A stretch of 64,000 nt of DNA from Deroplatys truncata. Lineage: Eukaryota; Arthropoda; Insecta; Mantodea; Mantidae. The stretch's first letter is position 1. Each line of letters starts with the position of its first letter. Position numbers and translations under genes: made by a program. This document shows positions 21,920 to 33,960 of the stretch, piece after piece. The notes below the pieces were generated by a model, which saw nothing but the letters and a program-made list of their open reading frames with translations, was not told the origin of the DNA and made no database searches. Location: positions 176,741,065-176,805,064 of the forward strand of contig CM060988.1 of assembly GCA_030765065.1 (NCBI GenBank), given 5' to 3'.

Positions 21920-22148
21920 GACCACGATTCCGTGCTGGTAGACGGAACCTGTCAGATACCCGACCCGCTCTACAAGCTGATAGGTTCCATTGTGTGCTTC
22001 TACATCCCGCTGGGAGTGATGCTCCTGACGTACGCCCTCACTGTGAGACTGCTGGCAGTGCAACAACAGAACCTGGGCGGGGGGCCCGGAGCAGCCCCTG
22101 CTGGGGGATGGTCTAGTGGCTGGCTGGGCCCCGGTACACCATCTCTCG
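21920..22148 (+). CDS. 5-HT2: 5-HT2-type serotonin receptor, exon b (ECL2, TM5, start of ICL3)
   Basis: This is the second receptor exon in the window. It encodes DHDSVLVDGTCQIPDPLYK, the second extracellular loop with the Cys that pairs with TM3. TM5 follows (LIGSIVCFYIPLGVMLLTYA) and then the cytoplasmic start of loop 3 (VRLLAVQQQNLGGG), rich in Gly, Pro and Ala. The acceptor is GTGTTGCAG ending at 21919 and the donor is CTCG|GTATGT at 22148/22149. It enters in phase 0 and leaves in phase 1, which fits exons a and c. The upstream intron end carries about nine degenerate copies of the acceptor plus exon start. The nearest copy, at 21818, is in frame and open into this exon, so a longer splice form is possible. 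The family assignment rests on the conserved loop 2 and TM5 sequence. Confidence 0.93.
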
Positions 22149-23710
22149 GTATGTCTCCTTGCACATCAATAAATGCTATGTCTCGATAAGCGAACTTCAC
22201 AAACTTGTAATTTTATATAATATAACTAGAGTTGTGTGCGTTTTTGTTAGTACTGTGTTCTGCGACGTTTTAGGTAGTGGGAAGGGTACACAGTATGCTG
22301 AATTCCTTCCGTGCGTGGCACGTAGAGTGGAAAACAGCCAACAGTCTTTCACTATCGTGCGTCTTATCCCCTCACATGCCTCATCCAAGTAAACATTACC
22401 TTCTTACAATACCTAAACCCTCACCGCTTAAAAGGGCTCCCCCACTCCCTAGCTAAACGTCGATGAGCAGACGTAGTTCTCTCTCTTATTGTCTAGGTGA
22501 TATCGCATGTACTCGAAGGAAGTTGCTCGTTTATGTAAGACAGCCTTAGAGATTCTTTCTGTGCTGCTTGCCTCAGTCATATGTTACCTTTTGTAGCTAC
22601 GTAAACTTGGAACTGCAAAAAGTGCACACAATTCCAGCAGTGCTTGTTTCGGTGTTTTCAATCAGATGTATTGCTTTGTATCTGGGTCGATCTCGTTTGC
22701 TTTTACAATTAAAATGTAAACAGTCTAGGAAACTCTGAAATTTAAACGCTTCTATGCCTGTCTACAGAGGCTTGTAATACCACGCACGAAATGAGGCATA
22801 CAGGGCACTGTCACTAAAACATGTGATGAGTAATCGCAGGATGACGCTAACGAGAAGCAGGCGCTTCTTGGGAGTGAAAGCTGTCACCAGCCTAAAATTT
22901 CTCGATCTCCACAGGGTTTGAAACGGAGACCGCGGCAGCCAGAGGCTAGTAACGCACTGCAACACGATGACGACCATTATTACCAACATCCACAACACTT
23001 CTAAAAAGGGCTCATAGAGATCTCTCCACGAGTGTAAATGAAAAAATGCTGACGCTGCACACTTGTGTGCCAATCCTATGCCGTGAATATTGACTTTCTC
23101 TCGACCATATTCTTTTTAACTGCCTAGTGAATTGCAGATACAATTAAATCATATTCCGCAAGGAAAGGCAGCAGAACAATTCACGCTGATTTGACACCAA
23201 CTTTTCTTTCTTTTTGCCTGGTTGCTCTGGTATGCCATTCACGTGGTAACTAAATTAAGATCGTTAACTTGGTATATATTTTAAATTTATGCGATGGAAT
23301 TAAGAGCCAATTACGGCACTGTTGCAACTTTAATGAGGTGCAATTATACCGAGCGTTATCCCATTCACGGGTTGCGGAGGGGGAGAGAGGGAGGAGGCAT
23401 TATTCTCTACTTGGAAAATTTCTTCCTCCCAACCACACGCGAGTTTCCTCCCCTCCCCCTATTCCAATATCTAGATCTGAATGTGTTTCACTTCTGAACT
23501 AGGAATTGGTGTTACAAACTTGAACCAAAGGGACACAAGATGAACTCTTGGCTGATATACAAGCTGTCTTCTTTTGTGCTCCACACTTGGGTTTCGGTTT
23601 GGTTTCTTCCCTCATAGTGATACAAATACCTTAGATAGACTATCTTCCTTTGCGACTTTTTATCAAATTTTATCTAACTTAGACTTTGCTATTTACATGC
23701 ATTTGTACAT
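22149..23710. other. Intron b, mostly unrecognised
   Basis: Starts at the GTATGT donor. The open frames at 22159-22392 and 23073-22762 (minus) have no family resemblance. No third array of exon copies is visible. Confidence 0.45.
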
Positions 23711-25570
23711 ATACTTTGTCTACTACGTAACTAAAGGGTAGAGTAAGTGTAGCACTCCAAACAAAAATTCTATGCCGAGTTTTCACCGTAAATCATGTTT
23801 TGAGACCCCCAAATCCAAAAAGCAGCACTTCAATGTATGCCTGTGAGCAGCATAACTCAAAAATGAAAGGTCTAACAGATACCAAACTTGTTATCTAAGT
23901 TCAGTACCTTCGAAAGAGTGACACGAAGATTTTCAAGAAAATCTACACACCCGAATCCACCCTTTAATTTAAAAAAAATTCCATGTTTATTTTTTCTCTT
24001 AAAAACGCATCTAAAGATTTTAATTAAAATCCGGAAGAAGCCTGTGTAATTTTGTATAACGGGTAAACGGTAATACGAGATAAAACCAAAACGAACTGCA
24101 AAAAAATTGTGGATCACTTTAAACCACACAAGTGATATTAAATAATTTTTCCGCGACATTAGTAATTTCGAAACTTGTTCTTTTGACTTGAATTAAATAC
24201 CAGGGCTGTCCCAGAAGCACCCCACCTGACGTATAGATAGCGGTTGTTTCAAACAAATGACTATGGTAGAGATTACCACCCTTATAAAGCTTAAATTTGA
24301 AGTTTGGCGATGCTACGTTGTTTAGTAATTGTTTGGCAACCATCAATAGTGAACGCTCTCAGCGAATTTGTAAACTGGATAAAACTGGCCAACTAATATT
24401 AAACCTGAGCTAGATTCTACTCTGGCGAAGTCTGCTCCTTCGTTTACAACAGTAAAATATTGAGTGGCACAGTTTAAGATAGGCTGTACGAGGTGCCATG
24501 ATGAACTTCGCAGTGGTCGACCAAATGAGGTGACTACGCCAGAAATTGTAAAGAAAATCCACAAAATGGTATTGGATGACCATTGACAAAGTGCGCGAAC
24601 TAGCAGACATAGTAAGCATTTTAAAAAGGCTGTACATCGCACACTTAACTGAAAATTTAGACACGAGAAAGCTGTACGCAAGATGGGTGCCGCGTTTACT
24701 CACAATGGAACAAAAGCAGCGTCGTGAGGATGTTTCAGTCGAGTGTTTGGTGATGTTTTTCGCTGCAATAAAGCCGAGTTGTTGCGTCAATTGATAACCA
24801 TGGATGAAACATGGGTGCATCACTTCACACCTGAGACGAAGGAACAGTCAAAACAGTGGATTGAAATGGGAGAATCAGCTCCAAAGAAGGCGAAGACAGT
24901 TCCATCTGCAGGCAAGGTTATGGCGTCAGTTTTTTAGGATGCGCGTGGGATAATTTTCATTGATTATCTTCAGAAAGGAAAATCAATTAATGGCGAGTAT
25001 TATGCAAACTTATTGCAGCGTTTGAATGATGAAATCAAGCGAAAAAGAAAGTTCTGTTTCATAAAGACAATGCACCAGTTCACATATCCATTATCGCCAT
25101 TTCCAAAATTAAGGAGTTAAAGTTCGAATTGCTTCTTCATGCACCATATTCGCCAGATTTAGCCCCCTCTGATTATTTTCTGTTTCCAAAGTTGAAGAAA
25201 TAGCTTAGTGGTAAAAGATTTGCCAACAATGAAGAGGTGGAGTCTGCAGTTGATGGCTACTTTGCAGAACTCGACAGTTCTCACTATAAACAGGGTATCG
25301 AAGCTATTGAACATCGCTGGGAAAAGTGTATCGAGCTGAAAGGAGACTATGTAGAGAAATAAAGATGTTTTTTCCCCAATTTTTTTGTGCTTTCTGTGTT
25401 AGGTGGGGTACTTCTGGGACAGCCCTCATTCTGTCTCCTTTTAATGCTGTTGCTATTCTGGTATTTCTTGCGATGTCATTGAAAGAGCAGGATATTTCAA
25501 AGCTGTCGCACAGCGACCCACTCTTGAAAGATTTAACCCTTGCTTTAGCCTGCTGTATCCCTTTGTAGCT
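23711..25570 (-). mobile_element. Old HINE-like copy hosting mariner relic 2
   Basis: The hairpin end TACTTTGTCTACTACGTAAC lies at 23711. The copy runs to 24198, then the mariner follows, then family-like sequence (GATTTAACCCTTGCTTTAGC, then CTGTATCCCTTTGTAGCT) continues to about 25570. Confidence 0.6.
24200..25427 (+). mobile_element. mariner transposon relic 2
   Basis: This 1228-bp element has inverted ends: AGGGCTGTCCCAGAAGCACC on the left and AGGTGGGGTACTTCTGGGAC, running into AGCCCT, on the right. The left flank is TA (24198-24199). The protein shows a helix-turn-helix remnant near MTIDKVRELADI and LYARWVPRLLT. MDETWVHHFTPETKEQSKQW carries the first Asp, HKDNAPVHIS the second and HAPYSPDLAPSDYFLFPKLK the third. 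The C-terminal part GKRFANNEEVESAVDGYFAE and IEHRWEKCIELKGDYVEK are well kept. The frame is broken several times, including a stop after FPKLKK and one after VMASVF. The subfamily differs from the element at 19935. It lies within an old HINE-like copy (23711-25570) that resumes on the other side. Confidence 0.9.
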
Positions 25571-25599
25571 AGAATGAACTGTATTTACTAGTTATATAA

Positions 25600-25918
25600 A
25601 AGCATACCAAATTCATTCAGAACATTCAATATATACATTTTATTGTGGTGAAAATATGTTAAACATCTACACTATTTTAATAAAAATGGTTATGAGCCAT
25701 TGTTGAGAAAATAAACAATTACGAAACATTTTCCACGTAAACATTTTGGGGTGTTCACGTAGCATTCTTGGTATTTATCCGACTTCTGGTTTTTAACTTA
25801 CGCCCTTTTCTATAAGTGACTTTTTTTTGGCACAGATGACCTCACAACACGTATTTACATTTTTAAGCGGACTATAATACTTTCTCTATTTACTACAAAT
25901 GGGTGGTAGAGAAAGGAA
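25600..25918 (+). mobile_element. Old HINE-like 3' fragment
   Basis: It runs from CCAAATTCATTCAGAACATT to GGGTGGTAGAGAAAGG, the hairpin end. Confidence 0.55.
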
Positions 25919-26245
25919 AAAAAAAGTCCCAATAGCATTAGCCGGTACTGAATTAAACCTGGGGCCTTCCGAATGAAAGCCGAAGGCGTTCCATTTTTAA
26001 AATCGTCATACGCTTTAGCCGACATCACCTATCCTCTCATATGCAGAGGCATTTATTGCTGTGGGAATTTTTTATTATTATTTTTATCTCCCTATCGTTA
26101 ATACCACTGTTTCCTTATCCGCCTCGTTAGCTAAAGTTAACGACACACCGCAACGATAAAATCAGTCCCACTCTGACGGTCGTTGTGTTTGTGTGTCCGG
26201 GATTTGCACGCAAGGATGACGTAACCGCTTACTGTTTATTTCCAG
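25919..26245. other. End of intron b before exon c
   Basis: No duplicated acceptor units. The polypyrimidine part (GCTTACTGTTTATTTCCAG) lies directly before exon c. Confidence 0.5.
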
Positions 26246-26564
26246 GACTGGAGAGGAAGTGCACATGGCGTCGACTGCTGACCTCGGCCAACTCCGGGAC
26301 GGTGACCGGACAGGGAAGTCCCAAGGGGAACTTGGTGCCTGCGGGGGGACCTCCCGCTACTCCACAACACTCCACAGACACCGAGCTCACCGCCCTCGAC
26401 ACTCACGAGCTCTGGTTGACGGACTCCACCATCCCTGAACACACGCCTTCCACGATGACTGCGCTGCACCAGTTCGGGGCAGAGATGCTCAAACTGTCAC
26501 GTGGTCTCGAGAACGTGGCCCAGTCCAGCTACCCTCTGTCGGGGCAACCACCCCGGCACACCAG
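26246..26564 (+). CDS. 5-HT2: 5-HT2-type serotonin receptor, exon c (third intracellular loop)
   Basis: This exon encodes about 106 residues of the third intracellular loop. It opens with GLERKCTWRRLL, a segment I recognise from insect 5-HT2 receptors. A Thr, Pro and Ser-rich stretch follows (TSANSGTVTGQGSPKGN, STDTELTALDTHELWLTDS), then a short conserved-looking helix around MTALHQFGAEMLKLSRGLEN. The acceptor is TTATTTCCAG ending at 26245 and the donor is CCAG|GTACAC at 26564/26565. It is read in phase 1 from exon b and leaves in phase 2, matching exon d. The loop faces the cytoplasm and would carry G-protein coupling and phosphorylation sites. Local base composition is clearly more GC-rich than the flanking introns. 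No duplicated acceptor units are visible in front of this exon, unlike exons a and b. Confidence 0.9.
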
Positions 26565-26913
26565 GTACACTTCGAAGTTTAATGAGGCTCGGCCATTTCA
26601 TTATCCTATAGGCGGTTTCGTTAACCTCATAACGATAACGTTCATCAAATATGTTGTGTTTCACCAATCTTCGTTACGACTAACAACCCGCTAAAAGCTC
26701 TTCAATACGTCAATTTGGACACGTTAGCCCAAAAAGCAGTAGAGATAAGTTTTTTACTCCAGGAATCTACAGATTTCAAAGTCTAGGGATATATTTGCGT
26801 GTGTTGAACAGAAATTCATACCGATTCCAACCAAATTTTGCACAAGTAACGTATGACGCAAGGCGAAACTTGGCAGTTTGATATTCCGCCCAATGAACTG
26901 AAATAAAAAAAAA
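26565..26913. other. Start of intron c, nothing recognised
   Basis: Begins GTACAC. No repeat family recognised before the HINE-like copy at 26914. Confidence 0.5.
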
Positions 26914-27710
26914 TCTGATGTGTTACACTCACATGACTTTCTTTACTCTTGTACAAACTATTTTTACAAACGCTCATTCTCCATATGCTTCATGTTAATA
27001 GAGATATCGCGATGTTAATCTTATTGCTAATTTTCTTGTAGATGCAAGGGGAATTGGGAGGCTTTAAGCGATAGTCAAATATTTTAAGAGCCGGTTGCTA
27101 TGTGGAGTATTCCATTCTCTTTGCATTACCAGGACAAAAAAAAATGAATAACGAATTTGAGAAATGGTTCATTCAACAAAAAAAAAAAAAACTGTATATG
27201 ACATAAATTGTGTATTTTAACGCGATCTACATTTTATGTGTAGTAAAATTTTGTCTATCTCTTATGGTTTACCACTTATGCAAAAGTCGTTCACAATGAA
27301 GAATACTTTTGGAGACATTCCCAGAAAATTCGAGGTATACATTTTATTTGTCATGAAAATATCTTAAACATATGATATCTTAATCAAAATCGTTAGAGCA
27401 TTTCTGAGAAAATTAAAATTTTCGAAAAATGTTCCATGTAAAGGGTAATCTGGGGTGGGGGAATTTTCTTGAAAACCTTCGTGTCGCATCTCTGGAAGAT
27501 ACTGAACCTAAATACCAAGTTTGGTGCTTATCCGACTGTTCGTTTCTGAGTTATGCTGTTCACAGACAGACACACACACGGACATGTTTTCAAAAATGCT
27601 TTTTTTGGATGCATGGGGTCTCAAAACAAGTATTTCCGGTGAAATCTCGGTATCGAATTTTTGGGTAGAATACAATACTTCCCCTACTTAGTATACGTAG
27701 TAGAGAAAAT
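26914..27710 (+). mobile_element. HINE-like element, full-length copy in intron c
   Basis: It runs from TCTGATGTGTTACACTCACA to ACGTAGTAGAGAAAAT, close to the consensus. A short CA tract lies near 27568, and A runs flank both ends. Confidence 0.85.
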
Positions 27711-27975
27711 AATAACACAAAAAAGAATTCACGATAATCGCATACTTTACTATAAGTAATTACCAACCTCAAAATTTTGCGAATATAAGAATAGGTAAGT
27801 CCAAGTTAATATCAATACTTCAGTGATCACACTCCGATGTTCGGATATTGTAGTTTGTCCATGAAGTATACGATTATGTTGAATCCTTTGCATTTTTTAT
27901 TTCAAAAGAATAACCAACTACATAAATGCCTATCTCAAAGGCGTAACAGCTAAACAGACAGATGATAAAACTAAC

Positions 27976-28448
27976 ACCGGTCCTACCAGTCGAGATGGCT
28001 CAGGTAGTTACGTCTGTGGCCCGCATTCGGGAGGTCCCGGGATCGATCCTGGCGACTGCCCACTCTGGCCCATGCTTTTTCTTCGGGTATTTTCCTGGGT
28101 CGTCAGGCGAATGCTAGAGTGGTTTATTTCATCCTGCGAATTTCCTGTCCCTCCAGTTCGTTCCATTCATCATTTCATTCATCTTTCACCCGTTGGTTGA
28201 TGGTGTTTCGGTGCAGCGTGGCAGGCGAAAAGGATCCTATTTGTGACTCTCCGTCCCTCGGCTAGCTGCGGGTATCGGTGTGTGTGGGGTGGGGTTCCCG
28301 GTGTCTACCTGAAAACTTAGGGACTCTATCATTGCTGTACTGTCGCTCCTGGTTCCGGCAGCCCGGTGTCTCCTCTCGCCTCAACCTTCTTCCTGGGGCG
28401 TAGGTACAATATCCAATCCAAACACCGCTCCTCCATCCTCTTTTGCTT
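27976..28448 (+). repeat. SINE family B (tRNA-derived), full-length
   Basis: Box A-like TGGCTCAGGTAG and box B-like GGATCGATCC lie in the first 90 bp, followed by a conserved body (GGCCCGCATTCGGGAGGTCC, GGGTCGTCAGGCGAATGCT). The unit is flanked by the 8-bp direct repeat AAACTAAC (27968-27975 and 28449-28456). A shorter related copy lies at 5330-5640 in the other orientation. Confidence 0.85.
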
Positions 28449-28468
28449 AAACTAACGTTAACTATCAC

Positions 28469-28520
28469 AACAGAAATATCTGAAGTGTTACATTCATGAC
28501 TTCCTCTGTACATACTATCG

Positions 28521-28575
<55 letters not shown>

Positions 28576-29344
28576 TAAAAGCATATTCCTGTATCTACTT
28601 TAATTAAGACAAACTTTGCATAAATAGTTTCATTATAACGTTACAGATATAGAGAGACAGCGATAGTCAAATGTTTAAGAACTGGACGCTATATGCTGGC
28701 CTTAAAATTCCATAATGTTTCCATGCAATCGCGAGAAACAACTGAAAACCGACGGGACATAAAAAGGATGACAAAGTTCTCAAGAAAAGAACCATTAATA
28801 GCTGATATCTCGAAAATGGCTGATGCTAAAATTGTTTTTAAGTAAATTGTATGTTTTAAAGAGATCTACTTTTGTATGTGTAGTACGTTTTCGTTTATTG
28901 CTGAACGTTTACCAGTTATACAAGATTATAGGAAGTTCCTACCGAATACAGTGGACTTCACCAGCAATTCCCAGAAAATTCAAGATATATATTTTATTTG
29001 TAATGTAAATATCTTTAACATATGGTATTTCAATCAAAATCGTTAGTCATTTTTTAGAAAATCAAACATTTGGAAAAATCTTCCATGTGAAGGGTAGTCT
29101 GGTGTGTGGGAATTTTCTTGAAAATCTTCGTGTCGCATCCTTGGAAGGTATTGAACCTGAATACCAAATTTGGTGCTTTTTGTTTTTCAGTTATGCTGTT
29201 AACAAACACACGCGGACCGTTTTCAAGAAATGTCCTTTTTATTTCAGGGGGGCTTGAAAACATGTATTTCCGGTGAAATCTCGACATCAAATTTTTGGGA
29301 GGAATGCGACACTTCCCCTACTTACTATACGTAGTAAAGAAAGT
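28469..29344 (+). mobile_element. Old full-length HINE-like copy with an (AT)n insertion
   Basis: It starts TCTGAAGTGTTACATTCATG and ends ACGTAGTAAAGAAAGT. A TA/TATAAATAAA tract at about 28521-28579 interrupts the first part. Confidence 0.7.
28521..28579. repeat. (TA)n and (AAAT)n microsatellite
   Basis: About 22 TA units are followed by AAAT units. The tract is not at the usual CA position of the host element. Confidence 0.95.
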
Positions 29345-29349
29345 AAAAA

Positions 29350-29761
29350 ATTAATTTAAATAAATTGTGTTTTAGAGAGATTTGTATTTTTTGTGCAATA
29401 CGTTTGACTAGTTTACGCAAAATTATACAGAATTACTTCCGAATGAAGAGTACTTTAGTTGCTATGCCCAGAAAATTCTACATATACATTTTATTTGCCA
29501 TGTTAAATATCTTAAACATGTGGTTATTAAAATCGTTAGCCATTTTTGAGAAAATTAAAAGTAACGAAACTTTTTACATGCGAAGAGTAGTTTGGGTTGG
29601 AAGATACAGAAGCTAAAACCACGTTTACTATTTATCGGATTCCTCACACACACCTTTCTTTTTTTTCGGGGGGGGGGACCTCAAAACCTTATTTTGGTGA
29701 AATCTCATCAAATTTTTGGCTGGTATATAAATGTTCCTCTACTTACGGAGTAGAGAAAGCA
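29350..29761 (+). mobile_element. Old HINE-like 3' half
   Basis: Family order from AAATTGTGTTTTAGAGAGAT through ACGTTTACTATTTATCGGAT to GGAGTAGAGAAAGC. Confidence 0.6.
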
Positions 29762-30679
29762 AAGGTTAAGTGAAAATCATCCAAAATACCATCTTGCATC
29801 TTTAAATTTACAATACATGTGTAAAAAAATTCTATGTCGATGTAAAAGCTGTAATTAAATGTTTTAACAGTATTTTTTTCTTAACCTTATTCGCATGCTC
29901 AATAGCGCTCACATCTCAGGCCATCTTATGTGCCTGGGAATTCAATGCCATGCAGCTTTTTATGCTGCTGAGAAATTACTTCCGCGTACTGCATCGTGGG
30001 ATTCGATTTCTGCCGCCATGCGTGATCAGCGCCCCGTAATGTTTCATATTTCCAGTCAGTAGTTGTTAAAAATGCAGGCGCGAGGTATATTTGCATAACA
30101 AACGTTACACACAATTATAAAGGAGACCTTTATAATTTATTTGCATTCACTAACGGTGAAATACACAGTGCAAACCCTTCACAGCGTATTTTTGTAGAGT
30201 TAATGTGAGGTTTAGGACTCAATATTAACAGTACATTGCAGAAGCACTATTTTACGCTAGCCAAGATCTAACGTTGAAACGCCTTATACTTTAGCATTCA
30301 GCTGTTTAAAACCTGAGTCCCCGTGCTGTGTATGAAACTTCTCTGACACGAGTGCGTTGCAGGTTTCCGCTCTTTGCCTTCCACAGGGGATTCCATTAAA
30401 TTTGCCATGGGCGACGAAGATTCATTGCATCATTACACGGAGAGAGAAGTTATTTTAATACTTGATTTATATTACTTGCTTTTCATAAAGATATGAGAAT
30501 GATAAATAAAGCTATTTATTTATGTTATTAATCAGCACGTCTTAAGACAAGCTAAATTAGATATTACGTGACAAAATTGCAAACCTTATATGTAAAGAAA
30601 GTAATAGGACACACCATGGTTTAAGAGGAGAAACAGCACATATCGTAATATCACATAAATGCGCGATTACTCCTATATA
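29762..30679. other. Intron c stretch, nothing firm
   Basis: The minus frame 30114-29926 (WRQKSNPTMQYAEVISQQHK) looks like repeat-derived protein, but I cannot assign it. Confidence 0.35.
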
Positions 30680-31235
30680 CAGTGCGTTTCAAAACTCCCG
30701 CATATTTTCTGCTGCAGCAAAATAGAAATGTTATTCAAAAAACGCTCGGACGCGTCAAATAGGATATTTAAAAAGACACTTTTTCACAGAAACATATTTG
30801 TAATATAATAATTGTGCCAGTTGTCACGTCATCGGAAACTTTTCTTAAATTACACCTATATTTGTTTGTACACCATCTCAAGTATTTATTATGTACGATT
30901 GTTCAAGCTAGCAATTGTTTTATACAACCGTTGCTAAGATTACCAAATAAATAGTGCAGCTTATTTGTAGAAGTTAACACAAAATAACAATGTTTTAAGC
31001 GAAAGTGGGTCACAGGAAGGGGATTTATAGTGTGGCCTGCAGAATCGCCGTATCTTTACACTCGTGATTATTATCTATGGAACTATTTGAAATCTAAGGT
31101 ATTTGCTACACAGGCTGCTGACGTTGGCGAGCTAAACACAAGATACAAGTGGGGTGTAGAGAAATACCACCAGCAGCCAATGAAAATGTTAAAAACGAAT
31201 TTGTTTTGCGTCTTATACATTCCCAGATCGTAAAT
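30680..31235 (+). mobile_element. IS630-like transposon relic, C-terminal part
   Basis: After a TA, the sequence CAGTGCGTTTCAAAACTCCC at 30680 looks like a transposon end. Further on, 31030-31230 encodes WPAESPYLYTRDYYLWNYLK, SKVFATQAADVGELNTRYK and QPMKMLKTNL. This is the last part of an IS630/DUF4817-like transposase, with Tyr where the third catalytic Asp of SPDLT would be. The N-terminal part and the right terminal repeat are missing. Confidence 0.65.
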
Positions 31236-31839
31236 GGTCAACATTTTGAATATTCAACTAATTGAACGTTTGCATTTGTAACTTATTTACCTTAATGTTA
31301 GCGATGTTATTGCTGGGTTGACATACATAAATAAAGGTTCTCTTTCAATTATTTATTTACCAACACAAATTCAGCTGCCGGTTTCAATGTTAAAATTCGC
31401 AATCAAACATACTATCTCCGTACATAACTTCTTTGACATACTATCAATACAGTAACACATTAATGAACATCATTCGAGAATGATCAACAAATTTAGGGAT
31501 CCAGAGCCTACAAGAGAAGATACGCCAACATCTTCCACTTCCATCTCTAATAACAGATATCAGCTGTTGGCAACAAGAAAGAAATTCCATCAACCTTCAA
31601 TTTTAACAATTGTGCATTTCAAAAGTCCCTATTAAATTTAGTTTAACGAAGGTGTATTCTCATTATTCTAGCTAATAATACAAGAACAGAAGCTAAAAAT
31701 AAATCTGAAAACTAACTGCTTACGGATTATATTACATAACCTTAGTTGTTTATTGCCAAATAGGATTTAATTTTGTATAGTTCCAAGGACAATTAACAGT
31801 ACAGATATGCTACTACAGAACGCCTTGCGGGCAAAAATA
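31236..31839. other. AT-rich stretch, nothing recognised
   Basis: Between two IS630-like relics. No ORF or terminal repeats of note. Confidence 0.5.
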
Positions 31840-32494
31840 CAGGGTGACGTTTGGGATGTCTGAAAAGTAAAACGTTATATATAAGAGATCAATGCACAAA
31901 TCTCTGAAAAGTTTGCTGTAATATAAGCAGAAAGGATGGAAGTTAACAATGAGTGATGTTTCAGAGTTCACCTGTGTGGCATGGCAGCACTATCGTGGTG
32001 GTCACGCCACAACAGCGTGCTTAGTGTGTCGTATGGTATGTGAAACGTGTCATATGAGACGTGTGGGTTTTCAGTTATCCAAATAATGCGGCCACGCTTG
32101 TTGACTCGGCCACTCACATGAAATGTGGCTTTGTCCAAGAACATCCATCGATTTAACCACTGATCGTCCGCTTCCTGCCTCTTACACATCATGAGACGGG
32201 CTTCGTAATTATGATGCATGAAAGCTTGCTTTTGCTGAATATGGTATGGTAACATCTTAAGATACTGTCATTCCTCCAATACATTTTGTATGGCGTATTC
32301 TGCTGTGCTCATATTCCATGGGCTCTAGCGCTGTCTCCTATGCACGATAGCGCTGCCATGTCACATGGATGCAGTTTCAAGCATCACTCATTGTTAACTT
32401 CCATCCTTTCCGCTTATATTACAGCAAACTGCTGAGAGATGTGCGCATTCACCTCTTGTTTTACTTCTCTGACATCTCAAAACGGTTCACCCTG
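31840..32494 (-). mobile_element. Non-autonomous Tc1/mariner-like element with ~115-bp inverted repeats
   Basis: Both ends start CAGGGTGA and are flanked by TA (31838-31839 and 32495-32496). The left arm at 31840-31958 and the right arm at 32382-32494 are inverted copies about 115 bp long. They share GCAGTTTGCTGTAATATAAG-like and GGAAGTTAACAATGAGTGAT blocks. The interior on the minus strand keeps a transposase slice: EADDQWLNRWMF, DKATFHVSGRVNKRG and ITENPHVSYD. This corresponds to the region around the first catalytic Asp of an IS630-like transposase, except that the acidic pair reads DKA rather than DEA. Most of the protein is deleted. The element cannot move by itself. Confidence 0.85.
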
Positions 32495-32504
32495 TATACG
32501 TAAA

Positions 32505-32740
32505 CCTATTTAACATTTCGAAAACCTTTCCACTTATAGGGAGTTTTGGGTGGAGTGATTTTCTTAAAATCTTCGTGTCGCATTTTTAGAAGACGCTGGA
32601 CCAATATTTTAAGTTTGGTATACATCCGACATTTCGTTTTTGAGTTATACTGTTCACACCTACACATAAGTATTTTTCTAAACATGCTTTTTTTATTCAC
32701 TTGACCTCAAAACGTGTATTTTCTGTGAATAAGGAAACAT
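32505..32740 (+). mobile_element. Old HINE-like fragment
   Basis: It includes GATTTTCTTAAAATCTTCGT and TTTCGTTTTTGAGTTATAC and breaks off before the hairpin end. Confidence 0.55.
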
Positions 32741-33173
32741 CGTGAAATAAAATTACCTCCATTACTTCGATCACTCTTAGATCAAGTTAGCACACCTTTG
32801 CTGAAATATTACCTTGGCCGTTTACATTGCCGTTATTACTGCATCAAATTAAATTCCGAAGTTCCTGACAGTGTTAAGAGCAAAGGAGGCAAAGCGAGTT
32901 TCGTGTCTTCCATTTAGAAAAGGTTTCCCTTGAATAGCTGCTTGCCTCTGAAATCTCTCACCAAAGCGTTTGTGATTAGGAATATTATCTTGGAGGGGAA
33001 AAAGTGGGGTTCCTTTGAGATTCTAATTTTTCACTGACAAATTTATGGGCGGCATAAATCAAGGTGCACATTATTAAATTAATGTGCTCCTTAAAAGTTC
33101 GTGTTCAGAAATACTTTTGCAGAATTTCAATATAATGGCATACAGATTTACGTGACCAAAAAAAAAAAAAAAT
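32741..33173. other. Intron c stretch, nothing recognised
   Basis: Lies between two HINE-like fragments. No coding or repeat signal. Confidence 0.5.
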
Positions 33174-33400
33174 CTGATGACACATGAGCTTCTCTATCCA
33201 CTCTTTTATAAACTATTCTTCCAAAATCTTTATATTCCAATTTACTTCACGTTAATCGAGATAAATGCTTCTGGAAGTGGTTTTATTACATTTCCTTGCA
33301 GGTACAAGGGGAATACAGTAGGTTTAAGCTATGTGATGGCTTTGAAATTCTCTTCTCTTTGCATGATCATCAAAAAGGGGGGGGGAAGAAACAAAGACAC
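33174..33400 (+). mobile_element. Old HINE-like 5' fragment
   Basis: TCTGATGACACATGAGCTTC is followed by family-like sequence to CTTCTCTTTGCATGATC. Confidence 0.55.
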
Positions 33401-33549
33401 TGGTGTACACTTCTATCTGCATGAGCTTATTGAGGAAACGTTAAGAAATCGCCCTTAAATGATTCTCTAACAAGAATATGTCACCCTCTAATACTACTTT
33501 ATACTCCGAGGCTTTAAGCCTGACCTTCATACATTTTATAGTCTTTGGA

Positions 33550-33960
33550 CAAAGTTATATATAGCTGTTTCAAGGTTTACAACAAGCGCAAGCATGCTCC
33601 ACTTCCATTCGCATCGACCAGCACAACTCGATGAAACTGAACGAACTAAGGGATGTAACGCATCACGTTGACAATAATAATTACACGTCACAAGTCAGGT
33701 GGGATGAAAAAGAATGTAGTGGGACTGAACCTATAATTTATTTAATATTATAAAATGATATAATTTTATAATATACCAAATATTTGGGACAAAGTATTTT
33801 CGAGAACGGTACTCTTATACTTACACTCTAACGAGTTATAACGACTCTCCAGCGATACTCTGCACCACACATTGTTTTTCAAGATTTATAACGAGTGCAA
33901 TCTTTCCTTCCATTTGCCTAGACCAGCACACAATAAAGGGACCGTAAGCTTCTAACTGAG
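33550..33960 (+). repeat. Diverged direct duplication before the last receptor exon
   Basis: CAAGGTTTACAACAAGCGCA with CGACCAGCACAAC (33573 on) resembles CAAGATTTATAACGAGTGCA with AGACCAGCACACA (33880 on), about 310 bp apart. It contains no exon sequence, unlike arrays 1 and 2. Confidence 0.4.

Noticed and set aside
22762-23073. Minus-strand hydrophobic ORF in intron b as a small membrane protein
   Set aside because: No recognisable family, no splice or promoter support, and length within chance for this composition.
26236-26469. Minus-strand ORF over exon c
   Set aside because: Shadow of the receptor exon, with no independent support.
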